Assembly: GCA_017998575.1 (NCBI GenBank)
Contig: JAGOCV010000012.1
Span: forward strand, 1 to 24,023
Source: Burkholderiaceae bacterium
Lineage (GTDB): Bacteria; Pseudomonadota; Gammaproteobacteria; Burkholderiales; Burkholderiaceae
Direction: 5' to 3'
DNA length: 24,023 nt
Part shown: piece by piece, positions 1 to 7,651 of the stretch
Position numbering within the stretch: position 1 is the stretch's first letter
Layout of the letters: each line of letters begins with the position of its first letter
Notes under the pieces: generated by a model
Told to the model about the DNA's origin: nothing
What the model saw: only the letters and a program-made list of their open reading frames with translations
Databases searched by the model: none
Made by a program: the position numbers and the translations under genes

Positions 1-1278
1 CGCCTGCACACGCTGCTCGCCGCAGAGCAACACCTGAAGAAGGACCCGGTCGCCGCCGCCTACTTCTACACGCCCGACGGTGCCCCGCTGGCCGTGGGCA
101 CCGTGCTGCGCAACCCCGGCCTGGCCGCCGTGCTGCGCGACATCGCCTCGCGCGGCTCCAGAGCGCTGCACGAAGGCCCCGTGGCGCAGGCCATCGTCGC
201 CAAGGTGCGCGCCCATGCCACCAACCCCGGCACGCTGGCGCTGTCCGACCTGGCGGGCTACCAGCCGAAGAAGCGCGCGCCGCTGTGCCACGACCTCGTG
301 GCCGCCGGCCACACCTACAACGTCTGCGGCATGCCGCCACCCAGCTCGGGCGCCATCGCCATCGGCCAGATCCTCGGCATCCTGGCACGCACACCGGGTG
401 CGCAGCTGCCGCCGGGCGAAGGCGTGCCGGGCTTCTCGGGCCCGGCGCCTTCGGCCGACTGGCTGCACTACTACACCGAGGCCTCGCGCCTGGCCTTCGC
501 CGACCGGGCCCAGTACCTGGCCGACCCCGACTTCGTCGCGCCACCCGGCGGCAACTGGATGAGCCTGCTCGCGCCGTCCTACCTCGACGAGCGCGCGCGC
601 CTGATCGGCGGCCGGAGCATGCAGACCGCGCAGCCCGGCACACCCGGCGCCATGCGCACGGGCTACGCGCCCATGCCGCAGCAGCCCGAATACGGCACCT
701 CGCACATCAGCATCGTCGACGCACAGGGCAACGCGGTGGCCATGACCACCACCATCGAAGACCAGTTCGGCGCGCGCCAGATGGTGCAATTGCCGGGCCT
801 GGCCGGCGGCTTCCTGCTCAACAACGAACTCACCGACTTCAGCTTCGCGCCCGCCGACGCGCAGGGCCGCCCGATCGCCAACCGCGTCGAGCCGGGCAAG
901 CGCCCAAGGTCCTCGATGTCGCCCACGCTGGTGTTCGACAAGGCCACCGGCGAACTGGTGATGAGCGGCGGCAGTCCTGGCGGTGCGCTCATCATCCATT
1001 TCACGGCCAAGACGCTGCACGGCGTGCTGGGCTGGGGCCTGCTGCCCCAGCAGGCCATCAGCCTGCCGAACTTCGCGTCCCTCAACGGGCCGACCGTGCT
1101 GGAAGAAAAGCGCTTCCCCGCGACCACGGTGGACGCGCTGCGCGCGCGCGGCCACGACGTGCGCGAGCAGGCCATGACCAGTGGCCTGCAGGCCATCAGC
1201 CGCGCCAACGTGCATGGCGAGCCCATGCTGCTGGGCGGCGCCGATCCGCGCCGCGAAGGCATCGTGATGGGCGAGTGA
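1..1278 (+). CDS. ggt: gamma-glutamyltransferase, 3' part (5' end outside window)
   Basis: Frame 1 is open from the first base and encodes the last 425 residues of a gamma-glutamyltransferase (usual length about 530-600). These Ntn hydrolases, usually periplasmic, cleave or transfer the gamma-glutamyl group of glutathione and related amides. They mature by self-cleavage before a Thr that then serves as nucleophile. That Thr is visible in GTSHISIVD (Thr codon at 697-699), followed by the family pattern GNAVAMTTT. The small-subunit core continues with FLLNNELTDF, RPRSSMSPT and the oxyanion-region motif GGSPGG. The part before the Thr, including PPPSSG and the YTEASRLAFADR helix, belongs to the large subunit. 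Signal peptide and true start lie upstream of the window. No frameshift is seen. Family assignment is firm; substrate preference (glutathione versus another gamma-glutamyl or acyl amide) is not determined. Confidence 0.95.
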   Translation, partial: RLHTLLAAEQHLKKDPVAAAYFYTPDGAPLAVGTVLRNPGLAAVLRDIASRGSRALHEGPVAQAIVAKVRAHATNPGTLALSDLAGYQPKKRAPLCHDLVAAGHTYNVCGMPPPSSGAIAIGQILGILARTPGAQLPPGEGVPGFSGPAPSADWLHYYTEASRLAFADRAQYLADPDFVAPPGGNWMSLLAPSYLDERARLIGGRSMQTAQPGTPGAMRTGYAPMPQQPEYGTSHISIVDAQGNAVAMTTTIEDQFGARQMVQLPGLAGGFLLNNELTDFSFAPADAQGRPIANRVEPGKRPRSSMSPTLVFDKATGELVMSGGSPGGALIIHFTAKTLHGVLGWGLLPQQAISLPNFASLNGPTVLEEKRFPATTVDALRARGHDVREQAMTSGLQAISRANVHGEPMLLGGADPRREGIVMGE

Positions 1279-1330
1279 ACGCTCCGACCCGGGCGTGCTC
1301 GATAACACATCTGAATCAACGAGGTTTGCA

Positions 1331-1729
1331 ATGAAATACCAACGAGCGACCCATGCCGTGCTGCTCCCCGTGCTATGCGCCACCGCGCTGGCATGGACAG
1401 CTCCCGCTGCCGCGCAGAACAAGACCTTCACCTGCGGGCGCGATTTCGCGCAACTGGGAGACTCCAGGACCGCCGTCCAGATGAAGTGCGGCCGCCCGGC
1501 CGCCACCGGCAGCATCTGCAAACAGATCGAGCATCCTGCGCCCGTCACCGGCAACGTCACGGGCCAGCCGACGCCCGAACTCGACGCCAACAACCGCATC
1601 GTGATCCGCGTTCCCGCGTGCGAGAACCTGGAGGAATGGGTCTACAAGCCCGGCGTCGGCCAGTTCGTCACCACGTTGCGCTTCCGCGAAGGCGAGCTGC
1701 ACGAGATCAGCTACGGCCCGCGCATGTAG
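1331..1729 (+). CDS. small secreted DUF2845-type protein
   Basis: Encodes 132 residues. An earlier in-frame ATG exists at 1295, but the ATG at 1331 is chosen because GAGG lies just upstream (1321-1324) and it opens directly into a signal peptide: KYQR, a hydrophobic stretch to about residue 26, and an APAAAQ cleavage site. The mature part has the DUF2845 pattern: a Cys near the start (C35), GDSRTAVQMKCGRP (C53), two further Cys (C63, C97), then EEWVYKPGVGQFVTTLRFREGEL, in which an aromatic WVY precedes a beta-rich end. Four Cys in an exported protein suggest two disulfides (inferred). It follows ggt by 52 nt in the same direction and could be cotranscribed. DUF2845 has no established biochemical role and none is proposed. 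Confidence 0.85.
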   Translation: MKYQRATHAVLLPVLCATALAWTAPAAAQNKTFTCGRDFAQLGDSRTAVQMKCGRPAATGSICKQIEHPAPVTGNVTGQPTPELDANNRIVIRVPACENLEEWVYKPGVGQFVTTLRFREGELHEISYGPRM

Positions 1730-1743
1730 CCGCCACCGACCCG

Positions 1744-2541
1744 TCAACCGATCGCGCTGTATTGCCCATAGCCGTCCGGCCAGGGCGTCAGCACCTCGAA
1801 GCCCGTGTCGGTGACGGCCACCATGTGTTCCCATTGCGCGGACAGCGAGCGGTCGCGCGTGACCACCGTCCAGCCGTCGGCGAGTTCTTTGGTGTCGGGG
1901 CGGCCCGCATTCACCATGGGCTCGATGGTGAAGATCATCCCCGGCTCCAGCCGCAGCCCCTCGCCGCGCCGGCCGAAGTGCAGCACCTGCGGCTCGTCGT
2001 GGTAGACCTGCCCGATGCCGTGGCCGCAGTAGTCGCGCACCACGCTGAAACCCGCGCGCTGCGCCACAGACTGGATCGCGTGGCCCACGTCGCCCAGCGT
2101 GGCGCCGGGCTTGACCTGCTCGATGCCGGCGCGCATGGCCTCGTAGGTGGCATGCACCAGGCGGCGCGCCAGCACGCTGGGTTCGCCCACGAAGAACATG
2201 CGGCTGCAGTCGCCGAACCAGCCGTCCTTGTTCACGGCCACGTCCACGTTGACGATGTCGCCGGCGCGCAGCACCTTGTCTGACGGGATGCCGTGGCAGA
2301 CGACGTGATTCACGGAGGTGAGCACCGTCTTGGGGTAGCCCAGGTAGCCAACGTTGGCCGGCACGACACGCTGCACGTTCACGATGTGCTCGTGGCAGAG
2401 CCGGTCGATCGCGTCGGTGGTGACGCCGGGCCGGATGTGCGCGCCGATCATGCCCAGCACTTCGGCCGCCAGGTGGCCGGCGCGGCGCGCCATCGCCAGC
2501 TCGGCCTCGCTGCGGATGGGAACGCCGCGGCTTTTCTTCAT
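1744..2541 (-). CDS. map: type I methionine aminopeptidase
   Basis: Encodes 265 residues, the normal length for a bacterial type I enzyme, which removes the initiator Met from nascent cytosolic proteins. All five metal ligands are present: D100 and D111 (VNVDVAVNKDGWFGDCSRMF), H174 (YCGHGIG), E207 (TIEPM) and E238 (SAQWEHM). The substrate-contacting His in VCHGIPSD (H83) is also present. The start is fixed by a 4-bp ATGA overlap with the upstream ParD-like gene, which implies translational coupling. It is not next to rpsB/tsf, where a housekeeping map often sits, so this may be a second, accessory copy (inference). The gene converges on the DUF2845 gene with only 14 bp between them. Confidence 0.95.
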   Translation of the reverse strand: MKKSRGVPIRSEAELAMARRAGHLAAEVLGMIGAHIRPGVTTDAIDRLCHEHIVNVQRVVPANVGYLGYPKTVLTSVNHVVCHGIPSDKVLRAGDIVNVDVAVNKDGWFGDCSRMFFVGEPSVLARRLVHATYEAMRAGIEQVKPGATLGDVGHAIQSVAQRAGFSVVRDYCGHGIGQVYHDEPQVLHFGRRGEGLRLEPGMIFTIEPMVNAGRPDTKELADGWTVVTRDRSLSAQWEHMVAVTDTGFEVLTPWPDGYGQYSAIG

Positions 2542-2762
2542 GCCCGGCGCTTCCTGGGCAACTCGTCCACCTCGGCCTGGCCCCGGATCTCGTCCTGGAT
2601 CAGCAGGCGGCACAGCTCGCCATACGTCAGCTCGGGGTGCAGCTCGCTCATCATGCCGATGCGCATCCAGTGCTCGGCCTGCGCGTTGATGGAGCGGCCC
2701 AGCGCGTTGCTGGCCACGCGCAGGTTGTCGTGCATCGGTTCCGAAATCTTCACCAGACCCAT
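2538..2762 (-). CDS. ParD-like antitoxin-family protein
   Basis: Encodes 74 residues: MGLVKISEPMHDNLRVASNA, then a helix-rich part with RSINAQAEHWMRIG and LTYGELCRLLIQDEI, and a basic end (LPRKRRA). The short N-terminal strand followed by helices fits a ribbon-helix-helix-like DNA-binding fold of the ParD_like family. The start at 2762 is supported by GAGGG (2769-2773 on the complement) six nucleotides upstream; longer in-frame versions would add low-quality sequence. The stop codon overlaps the map start (ATGA, 2538-2541). No ParE-type toxin is adjacent, so the name reflects family resemblance and not a shown toxin-antitoxin function. A plausible role is autoregulator of the two-gene operon, given the AT-rich tandem repeat just upstream. 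Confidence 0.75.
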   Translation of the reverse strand: MGLVKISEPMHDNLRVASNALGRSINAQAEHWMRIGMMSELHPELTYGELCRLLIQDEIRGQAEVDELPRKRRA

Positions 2763-3017
2763 GGGGCGCCCTCGAATAAACAAAACGTATATGTTACGTA
2801 TATTCGATATCCATCGCGTACCACGGGTTTTCGCGTGCCAGCGGCCATGCCGGCGCGTTCGGCAACGGGTGCATGACTCGCTCGATCCGCCGGTTGCGCC
2901 CACGGCCTCGCAACCCGCAGCTTGCTCAGGCCCGCCAGGCGCAGTGGCACCACGCGGCTATCGCGCAGGCACCCACCCATGCGCTGCGCGTGGCCGCCGC
3001 TCCTGCGCGGCCGGCCA
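2763..3017. promoter_or_regulatory. intergenic region with promoter/operator of the ParD-like/map operon
   Basis: This 255-bp gap contains one conspicuously AT-rich patch (about 2774-2811) in otherwise G+C-rich DNA. Inside it, ACGTATAT occurs twice as direct copies at 2785-2792 and 2796-2803, 11 bp (about one helical turn) apart; TACGTA within it is itself palindromic. On the minus strand TAACAT (complement of 2791-2796) is a possible -10 element, placing transcription start 20-25 nt before the ATG. The rest (2812-3017) holds no recognisable gene, and no terminator for the tctC-type gene ending at 3018 was found. Confidence 0.5.
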
Positions 3018-3989
3018 TCACTCGACCTTGGTTCCGGTTTCCTTGACGACGCGAGCCCACTTGCGCAACTCTTTGTCGACCAGCGCATGGAACGCGTCGC
3101 CGCTCATGGTGGAAGCTTCGAAACCGACGTTGCGCAGCTTCTCCCGCAGGTCGGCCGATGCGCCGGCCTGGGCCAGTTGCTCGCGCAGCCTGGCGATGAC
3201 AGGCGCAGGTGTCTTCGCCGGCACCCAGATACCCACCCACGATTCGTCCTCGAAGCCGGTCAGGCCTGCTTCTGCAATGGTGGGCACGTCGGGCACCACG
3301 CTGCTGCGGGCGTTGCTGGTCACGGCCAGGCCCACCAGCCGGCCGGTCTTGATCAGCGGCACGGTGGGCGGCAGGGCCGCCGTGGCCACCTCGACCTCGC
3401 CGGCCAGCGCAGCCTGCAGAAGCGGCGGCATGCCTTTGTAGGGCACGTGCATCACCTCGGCCCGCGCCAGCACCTTGAACAGGTACTCGGCGGACAACTG
3501 CGGCGTCGTGCCATAGCCGGGCGATCCGTAGCGCAGATTGCGGCCCTGACGGGCCCGGTCGATGGCGTCCTTGAGCGTCTTGATGCCGCTGTTGGGCGAG
3601 GTCACGATGATGTTCGGCGTGGACGCCAGCAGCGCCACGGGCACGAGGTCCTTCTCGGCGTCGAAGCCGGGGTTCTGATAGAGGAAGGGCGTGACGGCAT
3701 AGGCGGCCGAGCTCACGAGCACCGTGTAGCCGTCGCCCGCCGCCTGCGCCACCGCCTGGATCGACAGCAACGCGCCCGCGCCCGCACGGTTGTCCACCAC
3801 CACCGGCTGACCCCAGGACTCGGCCAGCTTCTGGGCGAACATGCGCCCCACCACGTCTTGCGGACTGCCGGTGGAGGCCGTGACGAAGCGCACCGGCTTG
3901 CTCGGATAAGCAGCCTGGGCCGCGGCCAGCGTGGCGCCGCCAGCCAGCACGGCGGCAGCCAGCAGGCGAAGGGAAAGCAATCGAATCAT
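3018..3989 (-). CDS. TctC/Bug-family periplasmic solute-binding protein
   Basis: Encodes 323 residues, the standard Bug-receptor length. It starts with a signal peptide (MIRLLSLRLLAAAVLAGG, cleavage near AAAQA) followed at once by the family hallmark YPSKPVRFV. Other hallmarks are VVVDNRAGAGALLS, AAGDGYTVLVSS, the LRYGSPGYGTTPQL ligand-loop region and VPYKGMPPLLQAALAGEVE. Such receptors bind carboxylates, including aromatic acids, in the periplasm and deliver them to TctAB-type permeases; many Burkholderiales copies are orphans, and no tctAB genes are here. ACGGAGACATCCC directly precedes the ATG. It lies 44 nt behind the FAD hydroxylase on the same strand, which suggests it captures the substrate or a related acid for this cluster. 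Ligand identity is unknown. Confidence 0.92.
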   Translation of the reverse strand: MIRLLSLRLLAAAVLAGGATLAAAQAAYPSKPVRFVTASTGSPQDVVGRMFAQKLAESWGQPVVVDNRAGAGALLSIQAVAQAAGDGYTVLVSSAAYAVTPFLYQNPGFDAEKDLVPVALLASTPNIIVTSPNSGIKTLKDAIDRARQGRNLRYGSPGYGTTPQLSAEYLFKVLARAEVMHVPYKGMPPLLQAALAGEVEVATAALPPTVPLIKTGRLVGLAVTSNARSSVVPDVPTIAEAGLTGFEDESWVGIWVPAKTPAPVIARLREQLAQAGASADLREKLRNVGFEASTMSGDAFHALVDKELRKWARVVKETGTKVE

Positions 3990-4033
3990 GGGATGTCTCC
4001 GTTGGTGTTGATTGTGATGAGGGGGATGAGCCG

Positions 4034-5158
4034 TCAGATCGGCCGGGCCAGCGCGATCAGCGACTCCTCCACGATGCGGGTCTGCTGCTCGACCGGCGCA
4101 CGCTGTTGCTCGTGGCGGCCGATCGAGAGCGAGTTCTCGACCACCAGCCGGCAGCGCGCATGCCGGCGCGCCATGAAGCCTTCGAAGGCACTCGCCACGT
4201 CGGCCGCACGGTCGAGCTCCTGAGCCAGGACCAGCGCGTCTTCCACGGCCATGCCGGCACCCGATGCCAGTTGCGGCGTGGTCGGATGCGCGGCATCGCC
4301 GATCAGCAGCGTGCGGCCGGCATGCCAGGGCGGCGGCAGCACAAAGGCTTCGAGCGGACGCAGCACGATGTCCGAATGCGAGTCGAGCGATTCGCGGATC
4401 GTGGCCAGGGGTCCGCCGTACCCGGCGAGCAGACTCCGCAGCCGCGCCGCCTGTTCCATGGCATCCATGGGCGGACGGCGCTGCGTGGTCTCCAGCAGGA
4501 ACATGTACATCTGCGTATCCGAGACCGGCGTGAGGCCCACTTTCACCGGCCCGCCGAGGAAGAAATGCCTGCGGTCGATGCCAGAGGCGCGCGGGGCAAC
4601 GGTTCGCCACACCGACTGGCCGGTGTACTCGGGCGCCGGTGCGTCCGGAAAGAGCAGCTGGCGAACGCGCGAGAACAAGCCATCGGCACCCACGACGAGA
4701 TCGAACGTGCCATTCGAGCCATCGGAGAACTGCACGTACGTACCCTGCGGCGTTTCCTGCAAGGCATCGACGGTGAGCCCCAGCCGCACGCGTGTGCCGA
4801 GCGACAGCGTTCGCTGCGACAGGATGGCGTGCAGCACCGGCCGCATGAGGCCGCCCGTGCCCGGCACATCGGCATCAGCCACGGGCGGTGTCGGCAGCAC
4901 CGCCAGCGGCCGGCCCTGCATGTCACACACCTGGATGCCCGGGCCACCCCAGGCCTTGGCCAGCACCTCGTCGAGGATGCCCAGCTGGCTGAACGCGCGG
5001 AAGGTCGCGCCCGTGATCGTGATACCGGCGCCATAGACGCGCCATTGGGGATCGAGGTCGATCAACTCGACCTCATGGCCGCGCTGGCGCAGGGTGATCG
5101 CGGTCGACATGCCGCCGATGCCGCCGCCGACGACGAGGACTTTGAGCGCTGATGGCAT
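4034..5158 (-). CDS. FAD-dependent aromatic hydroxylase (salicylate / 6-hydroxynicotinate hydroxylase-like)
   Basis: Encodes 374 residues of a group A flavoprotein monooxygenase, which uses NAD(P)H and O2 to hydroxylate an activated aromatic ring. The Rossmann GGGIGG motif is at 11-16, the conserved Arg that contacts FAD is in LMRPVLHAIL (about 106), the DG motif is in VVGADGLFSRVR (159-160), and the GD motif is in LLIGDAAHPTTPQLASGAGMAVEDA (287-288). The last stretch is typical of the salicylate hydroxylase/NicC group. The ATG at 5158 is chosen because the GxGxxG strand begins a few residues later; no strong Shine-Dalgarno is seen. It heads the minus-strand arm of the cluster, divergent from the hydrolase gene. 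Expected role: making an ortho- or para-dihydroxylated ring for the LigAB-like enzyme. Substrate not determinable. Confidence 0.9.
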   Translation of the reverse strand: MPSALKVLVVGGGIGGMSTAITLRQRGHEVELIDLDPQWRVYGAGITITGATFRAFSQLGILDEVLAKAWGGPGIQVCDMQGRPLAVLPTPPVADADVPGTGGLMRPVLHAILSQRTLSLGTRVRLGLTVDALQETPQGTYVQFSDGSNGTFDLVVGADGLFSRVRQLLFPDAPAPEYTGQSVWRTVAPRASGIDRRHFFLGGPVKVGLTPVSDTQMYMFLLETTQRRPPMDAMEQAARLRSLLAGYGGPLATIRESLDSHSDIVLRPLEAFVLPPPWHAGRTLLIGDAAHPTTPQLASGAGMAVEDALVLAQELDRAADVASAFEGFMARRHARCRLVVENSLSIGRHEQQRAPVEQQTRIVEESLIALARPI

Positions 5159-5336
5159 CGCTTGCGTTGCGGAATGCGGTAGTGGAAACAGGCGCCATTA
5201 GCACGCCGGCGCCCCGGGCCCGTCAATGCGGTCCGCGCCTGTATGCACGCCCGGTCAACACACTGTGCGCAACCGGTCAAGTGCGCGATGCGGGGCGCTG
5301 ATTAGCATCAATTCGTCCATCAGATCAGGAGACAAG
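5159..5336. promoter_or_regulatory. divergent promoter region of the catabolic cluster with three phased repeats
   Basis: This 178-bp region separates the FAD hydroxylase (minus) from the hydrolase-led operon (plus). It holds CCCGTCAA at 5219-5226 and two exact copies of CCGGTCAA at 5251-5258 and 5273-5280, all in the same orientation and 32 and 22 bp apart (three and two helical turns). A possible plus-strand -10 is TAGCAT (5303-5308). The matching -35 position (5280-5285, AGTGCG) is poor and abuts the last repeat, a layout typical of an activator-dependent promoter. The AraC-family gene at the end of the operon is the obvious candidate activator. AGGAG at 5327-5331 is the ribosome-binding site for the hydrolase. 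These assignments are by eye. Confidence 0.5.
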
Positions 5337-6491
5337 ATGAGCGATTCCAGCGCGGCGCAAGTCAGTGGCCGGCCCAAAACCTTGCCTGAAGCCCGCGAGT
5401 GGATGCTGCAGCGGCTGGCCACGCGCACGCATCCCATGAACGCCCTGCCGGCCGATGAAGGCGTCGCCTGGATCGAAGCCGTGCCCGCGCTCGACGGCGC
5501 GGGCTGGGGCGCCTACTGGGGCTCGCTGGGCGATGCGGTCCGGCGCGAGGCCGACGAGCGACGACAGGCGGGCGACGCATCGGCTGCCATGCGGCTCTAC
5601 CAGAAGGCCAGCGGCCTGTACTTCATGGGACGCTTTCCGTGTCCCGACCACGCCGCCAAGGAGCGCTGTGCCGTCGCCGAACGGGAAACTTACCTGGCCG
5701 GCGCAGCGCTCTGGCCCGAGCCGATCGAGGCCGTGCACGTTCCCTTCGCAGGCCATCCCGGAGAAGGAAACGAAGTCGTGCTGCTGGTGCGCCGCCCCTC
5801 GGGTATCGCCAACCCGCCCGTGGTGTTGATGTGGGGTGGCGTCGATGCCTGCAAGGAGCAGATGACCGCTGCCAGCGACGCGCTGCTCGCGCAGGGGGTT
5901 GCCACGGTCGCCATGGACAACGCCGGCACCGGAGAGTCGCCCGTGCGGGGCGTACCCGATGCAGAGCGCCAGTTCCTCACCGCCATGGACTGGATCGCCG
6001 CCCAGCCGGGCTGGCAGGGCGCGCGCATCGGGCTGCTCGGCCGCTCGTTCGGCGGCTACTGGGCCACCAAGCTGGCGCACCTGGTGCCGGCGCGCATCGC
6101 CGGTGCCGTCAACTGGGGCGGCGGTGCCCACTACATGTTCCAGCGTGACTGGGTCGAGGCGTCACGCTATCCGGACAGTTACCTCATGGATCTGGTGCCC
6201 ACGCGCAAGCGAATGCTCGGCGCCGATACCGACGAGCAGTACGTCGAGTTCTTCGCGCGCCTTTCGCTGCAGGACCAGGGCCTGCTCGATCGATCGAGCG
6301 CGCCGCTGCTGCTGGTCAACGGCAAGGACGACCGCCAGTGCCCCGTGGCCGACATCCATTTGCTGACCGAGCACGGCTCGCCCAAGACCGTGCGCTTCTT
6401 CCCCGGCGGGCACATGGGCCTGACGCCGCGCACGCTGCCCACCATCGTCCAATGGCTGGCGCAACAGGTCGGCGCACGAGGAGTGCAATGA
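5337..6491 (+). CDS. FrsA/pseudooxynicotine-hydrolase-like alpha/beta hydrolase
   Basis: Encodes 384 residues. The ATG at 5337 is preceded by AGGAG at 5-nt spacing; in-frame extension upstream is possible but unsupported. Residues 15-125 form a helical N-terminal domain (LYQKASGLYFMGRF, AERETYLAGAAL). A core alpha/beta hydrolase domain follows: PVVLMWGGVDACKEQ (oxyanion region), AMDNAGTGES, nucleophile elbow GRSFGG (S237), acid in NGKDDRQCP (D332) and FFPGGHMG (H359). The helical front domain plus this core is the architecture of FrsA-type hydrolases, including 2,6-dihydroxypseudooxynicotine hydrolase, which breaks a C-C bond beside a ketone. The stop lies just before the LigA-like start. Expected role: C-C or ester hydrolysis of a substrate or ring-cleavage product. 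The exact reaction is inferred from family and neighbours. Confidence 0.85.
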   Translation: MSDSSAAQVSGRPKTLPEAREWMLQRLATRTHPMNALPADEGVAWIEAVPALDGAGWGAYWGSLGDAVRREADERRQAGDASAAMRLYQKASGLYFMGRFPCPDHAAKERCAVAERETYLAGAALWPEPIEAVHVPFAGHPGEGNEVVLLVRRPSGIANPPVVLMWGGVDACKEQMTAASDALLAQGVATVAMDNAGTGESPVRGVPDAERQFLTAMDWIAAQPGWQGARIGLLGRSFGGYWATKLAHLVPARIAGAVNWGGGAHYMFQRDWVEASRYPDSYLMDLVPTRKRMLGADTDEQYVEFFARLSLQDQGLLDRSSAPLLLVNGKDDRQCPVADIHLLTEHGSPKTVRFFPGGHMGLTPRTLPTIVQWLAQQVGARGVQ

Positions 6492-6492
6492 C

Positions 6493-6825
6493 ATGACGAC
6501 ACCGAGCGCCCCACCCCGCAACTGGCAGCAGGCGATGCCCACGCACGACGCCTACTGGATGAACCGCGTGCTGTTCGACGTGCACCACCAGCCCAGCCAC
6601 CTGGAGCGATACCGCGCCAGTCCCGACGAGTACATGGCTTCGCTGCCACTGGCGGAAGAGCTCAAGGCGGCCATCCGCGACAACGACATCGGCCGCATGT
6701 ATCTGGCCGGCGTCAATCCGTATCTGTTGCGCGCGCACTGCCTGGGCCTGCGCATCCCCGAACCCACCTTCCTCGCCTCGCTGCGCGCCGTGGCTGGCGA
6801 TGCGCCGGAGGTGCCTCATGGCTGA
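6493..6825 (+). CDS. LigA-like small (alpha) subunit of an extradiol dioxygenase
   Basis: Encodes 110 residues, helix-rich, with the pattern of the protocatechuate 4,5-dioxygenase alpha subunit: YWMNRVLFDVHHQPSHLERY, then RASPDEYMASLPL and a helix ending AAIRDNDIGRMYLAGVNPYLL. LigA-type subunits carry no metal; they form a lid over the active site of the LigB subunit. The ATG at 6493 lies 1 nt after the preceding stop and is served by GAGGAG (6478-6483); an ATG at 6488 is followed at once by a stop. The end overlaps the LigB-like gene by 8 bp, as expected for subunits made in equal amounts. It is clearly divergent from the LigA at 22932-23309, so the two pairs are paralogues with different jobs. 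Confidence 0.8.
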   Translation: MTTPSAPPRNWQQAMPTHDAYWMNRVLFDVHHQPSHLERYRASPDEYMASLPLAEELKAAIRDNDIGRMYLAGVNPYLLRAHCLGLRIPEPTFLASLRAVAGDAPEVPHG

Positions 6826-7651
6826 GATCGTCGGCATCTTCGCGGCCAGCCACACGCCGGTCATGCTCAACTTCCCGGAGGCCATACCCGACGAACAGCG
6901 GGAGGAGATCTTCGGCGCGTTCCGCACGCTCGGTGCGCAGCTGCAGCAGGCCGCGCCCGACACTGTCGTCGTGGTGTCGGACGACCACGTCCACAACTTC
7001 TTCCTCGACAACTTCCCGGCCTTCTGCATCGGGGCTGCGCAGAGCTATGAGACCCCGGTGGAGCACTGGCTCAAGGCCCCGCGCCAGCAGTTGCGGGGCG
7101 ACGCAGCGCTGGGTGCCCACCTGCTGGGCGAGGCGTTGCGCAGCGGCTTCGATCCCTCGCTGTCGATGGAACTCACGCTCGACCATGGCGTTCTCACGCC
7201 CCTGCATCTGGCCGGCATCGCAGAGGCGGTGCGCGTGGTGCCGCTGCTGGTCAACTGCGTGCAGCCACCGCTTCCCACCATGCGCCGCGCGCTGCAGTGG
7301 GGACGCTTTCTGCGCGACTCCATCGGCAGCTTCGATGGCTGTGCCCGGGTGGCCATCCTCGCGACCGGAGGCATCAGCCACGACATCGCCACGCCGCGCA
7401 TGGGCGCCATCAACGAAGCCTTCGACCGCGAGTTCCTGCGCCTGCTCTCGGCGGGCGACGACGAGGCCCTGGTGCGCTACGCCACCGACCACGTCGACGA
7501 AGCCGGCAACGGTGCCGAGGAAATCCGCTGCTGGCTGGTGGCCCACGGTGCTGCCGGCGGCGCGGCGTTCGCCCCCCTCTACTACCGCGCCGTCAACCTC
7601 TGGTACACCGGCATCGGGCTGGGCCAGTGGCCGGTCGGAGCGCCCCGATGA
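6818..7651 (+). CDS. LigB-type class III extradiol ring-cleavage dioxygenase, catalytic subunit
   Basis: Encodes 277 residues starting MAEIVGIF. The ATG at 6818 is preferred over an in-frame ATG at 6800 because it has GGAGG (6807-6811) at 6-nt spacing and begins exactly at the LigB-type first strand. Metal-ligand positions of the family are kept: H12 (AASHTP), H57 (SDDHVHNFF) and E235 (AEEIRCWL). The catalytic base is H188 (TGGISHD). The enzyme should be an Fe(II) ring-fission dioxygenase opening an o-dihydroxylated aromatic or heteroaromatic ring. Away from these motifs it differs substantially from the protocatechuate-type LigB at 22070-22912, so the substrate is probably different. It overlaps the LigA-like gene by 8 bp and the next hydrolase by 4 bp (ATGA). 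Confidence 0.9.
   Translation: MAEIVGIFAASHTPVMLNFPEAIPDEQREEIFGAFRTLGAQLQQAAPDTVVVVSDDHVHNFFLDNFPAFCIGAAQSYETPVEHWLKAPRQQLRGDAALGAHLLGEALRSGFDPSLSMELTLDHGVLTPLHLAGIAEAVRVVPLLVNCVQPPLPTMRRALQWGRFLRDSIGSFDGCARVAILATGGISHDIATPRMGAINEAFDREFLRLLSAGDDEALVRYATDHVDEAGNGAEEIRCWLVAHGAAGGAAFAPLYYRAVNLWYTGIGLGQWPVGAPR

Noticed and set aside
2538..2762. A complete toxin-antitoxin locus
   Set aside because: Only the antitoxin-like half is present; the adjacent gene is an intact aminopeptidase and no small toxin-like frame is seen on either side.
3018..4610. Extended 530-residue version of the TctC-type protein
   Set aside because: The added N-terminal part overlaps the FAD hydroxylase gene, is Arg/Ala-rich shadow sequence, and would place the signal peptide in the middle of the protein.
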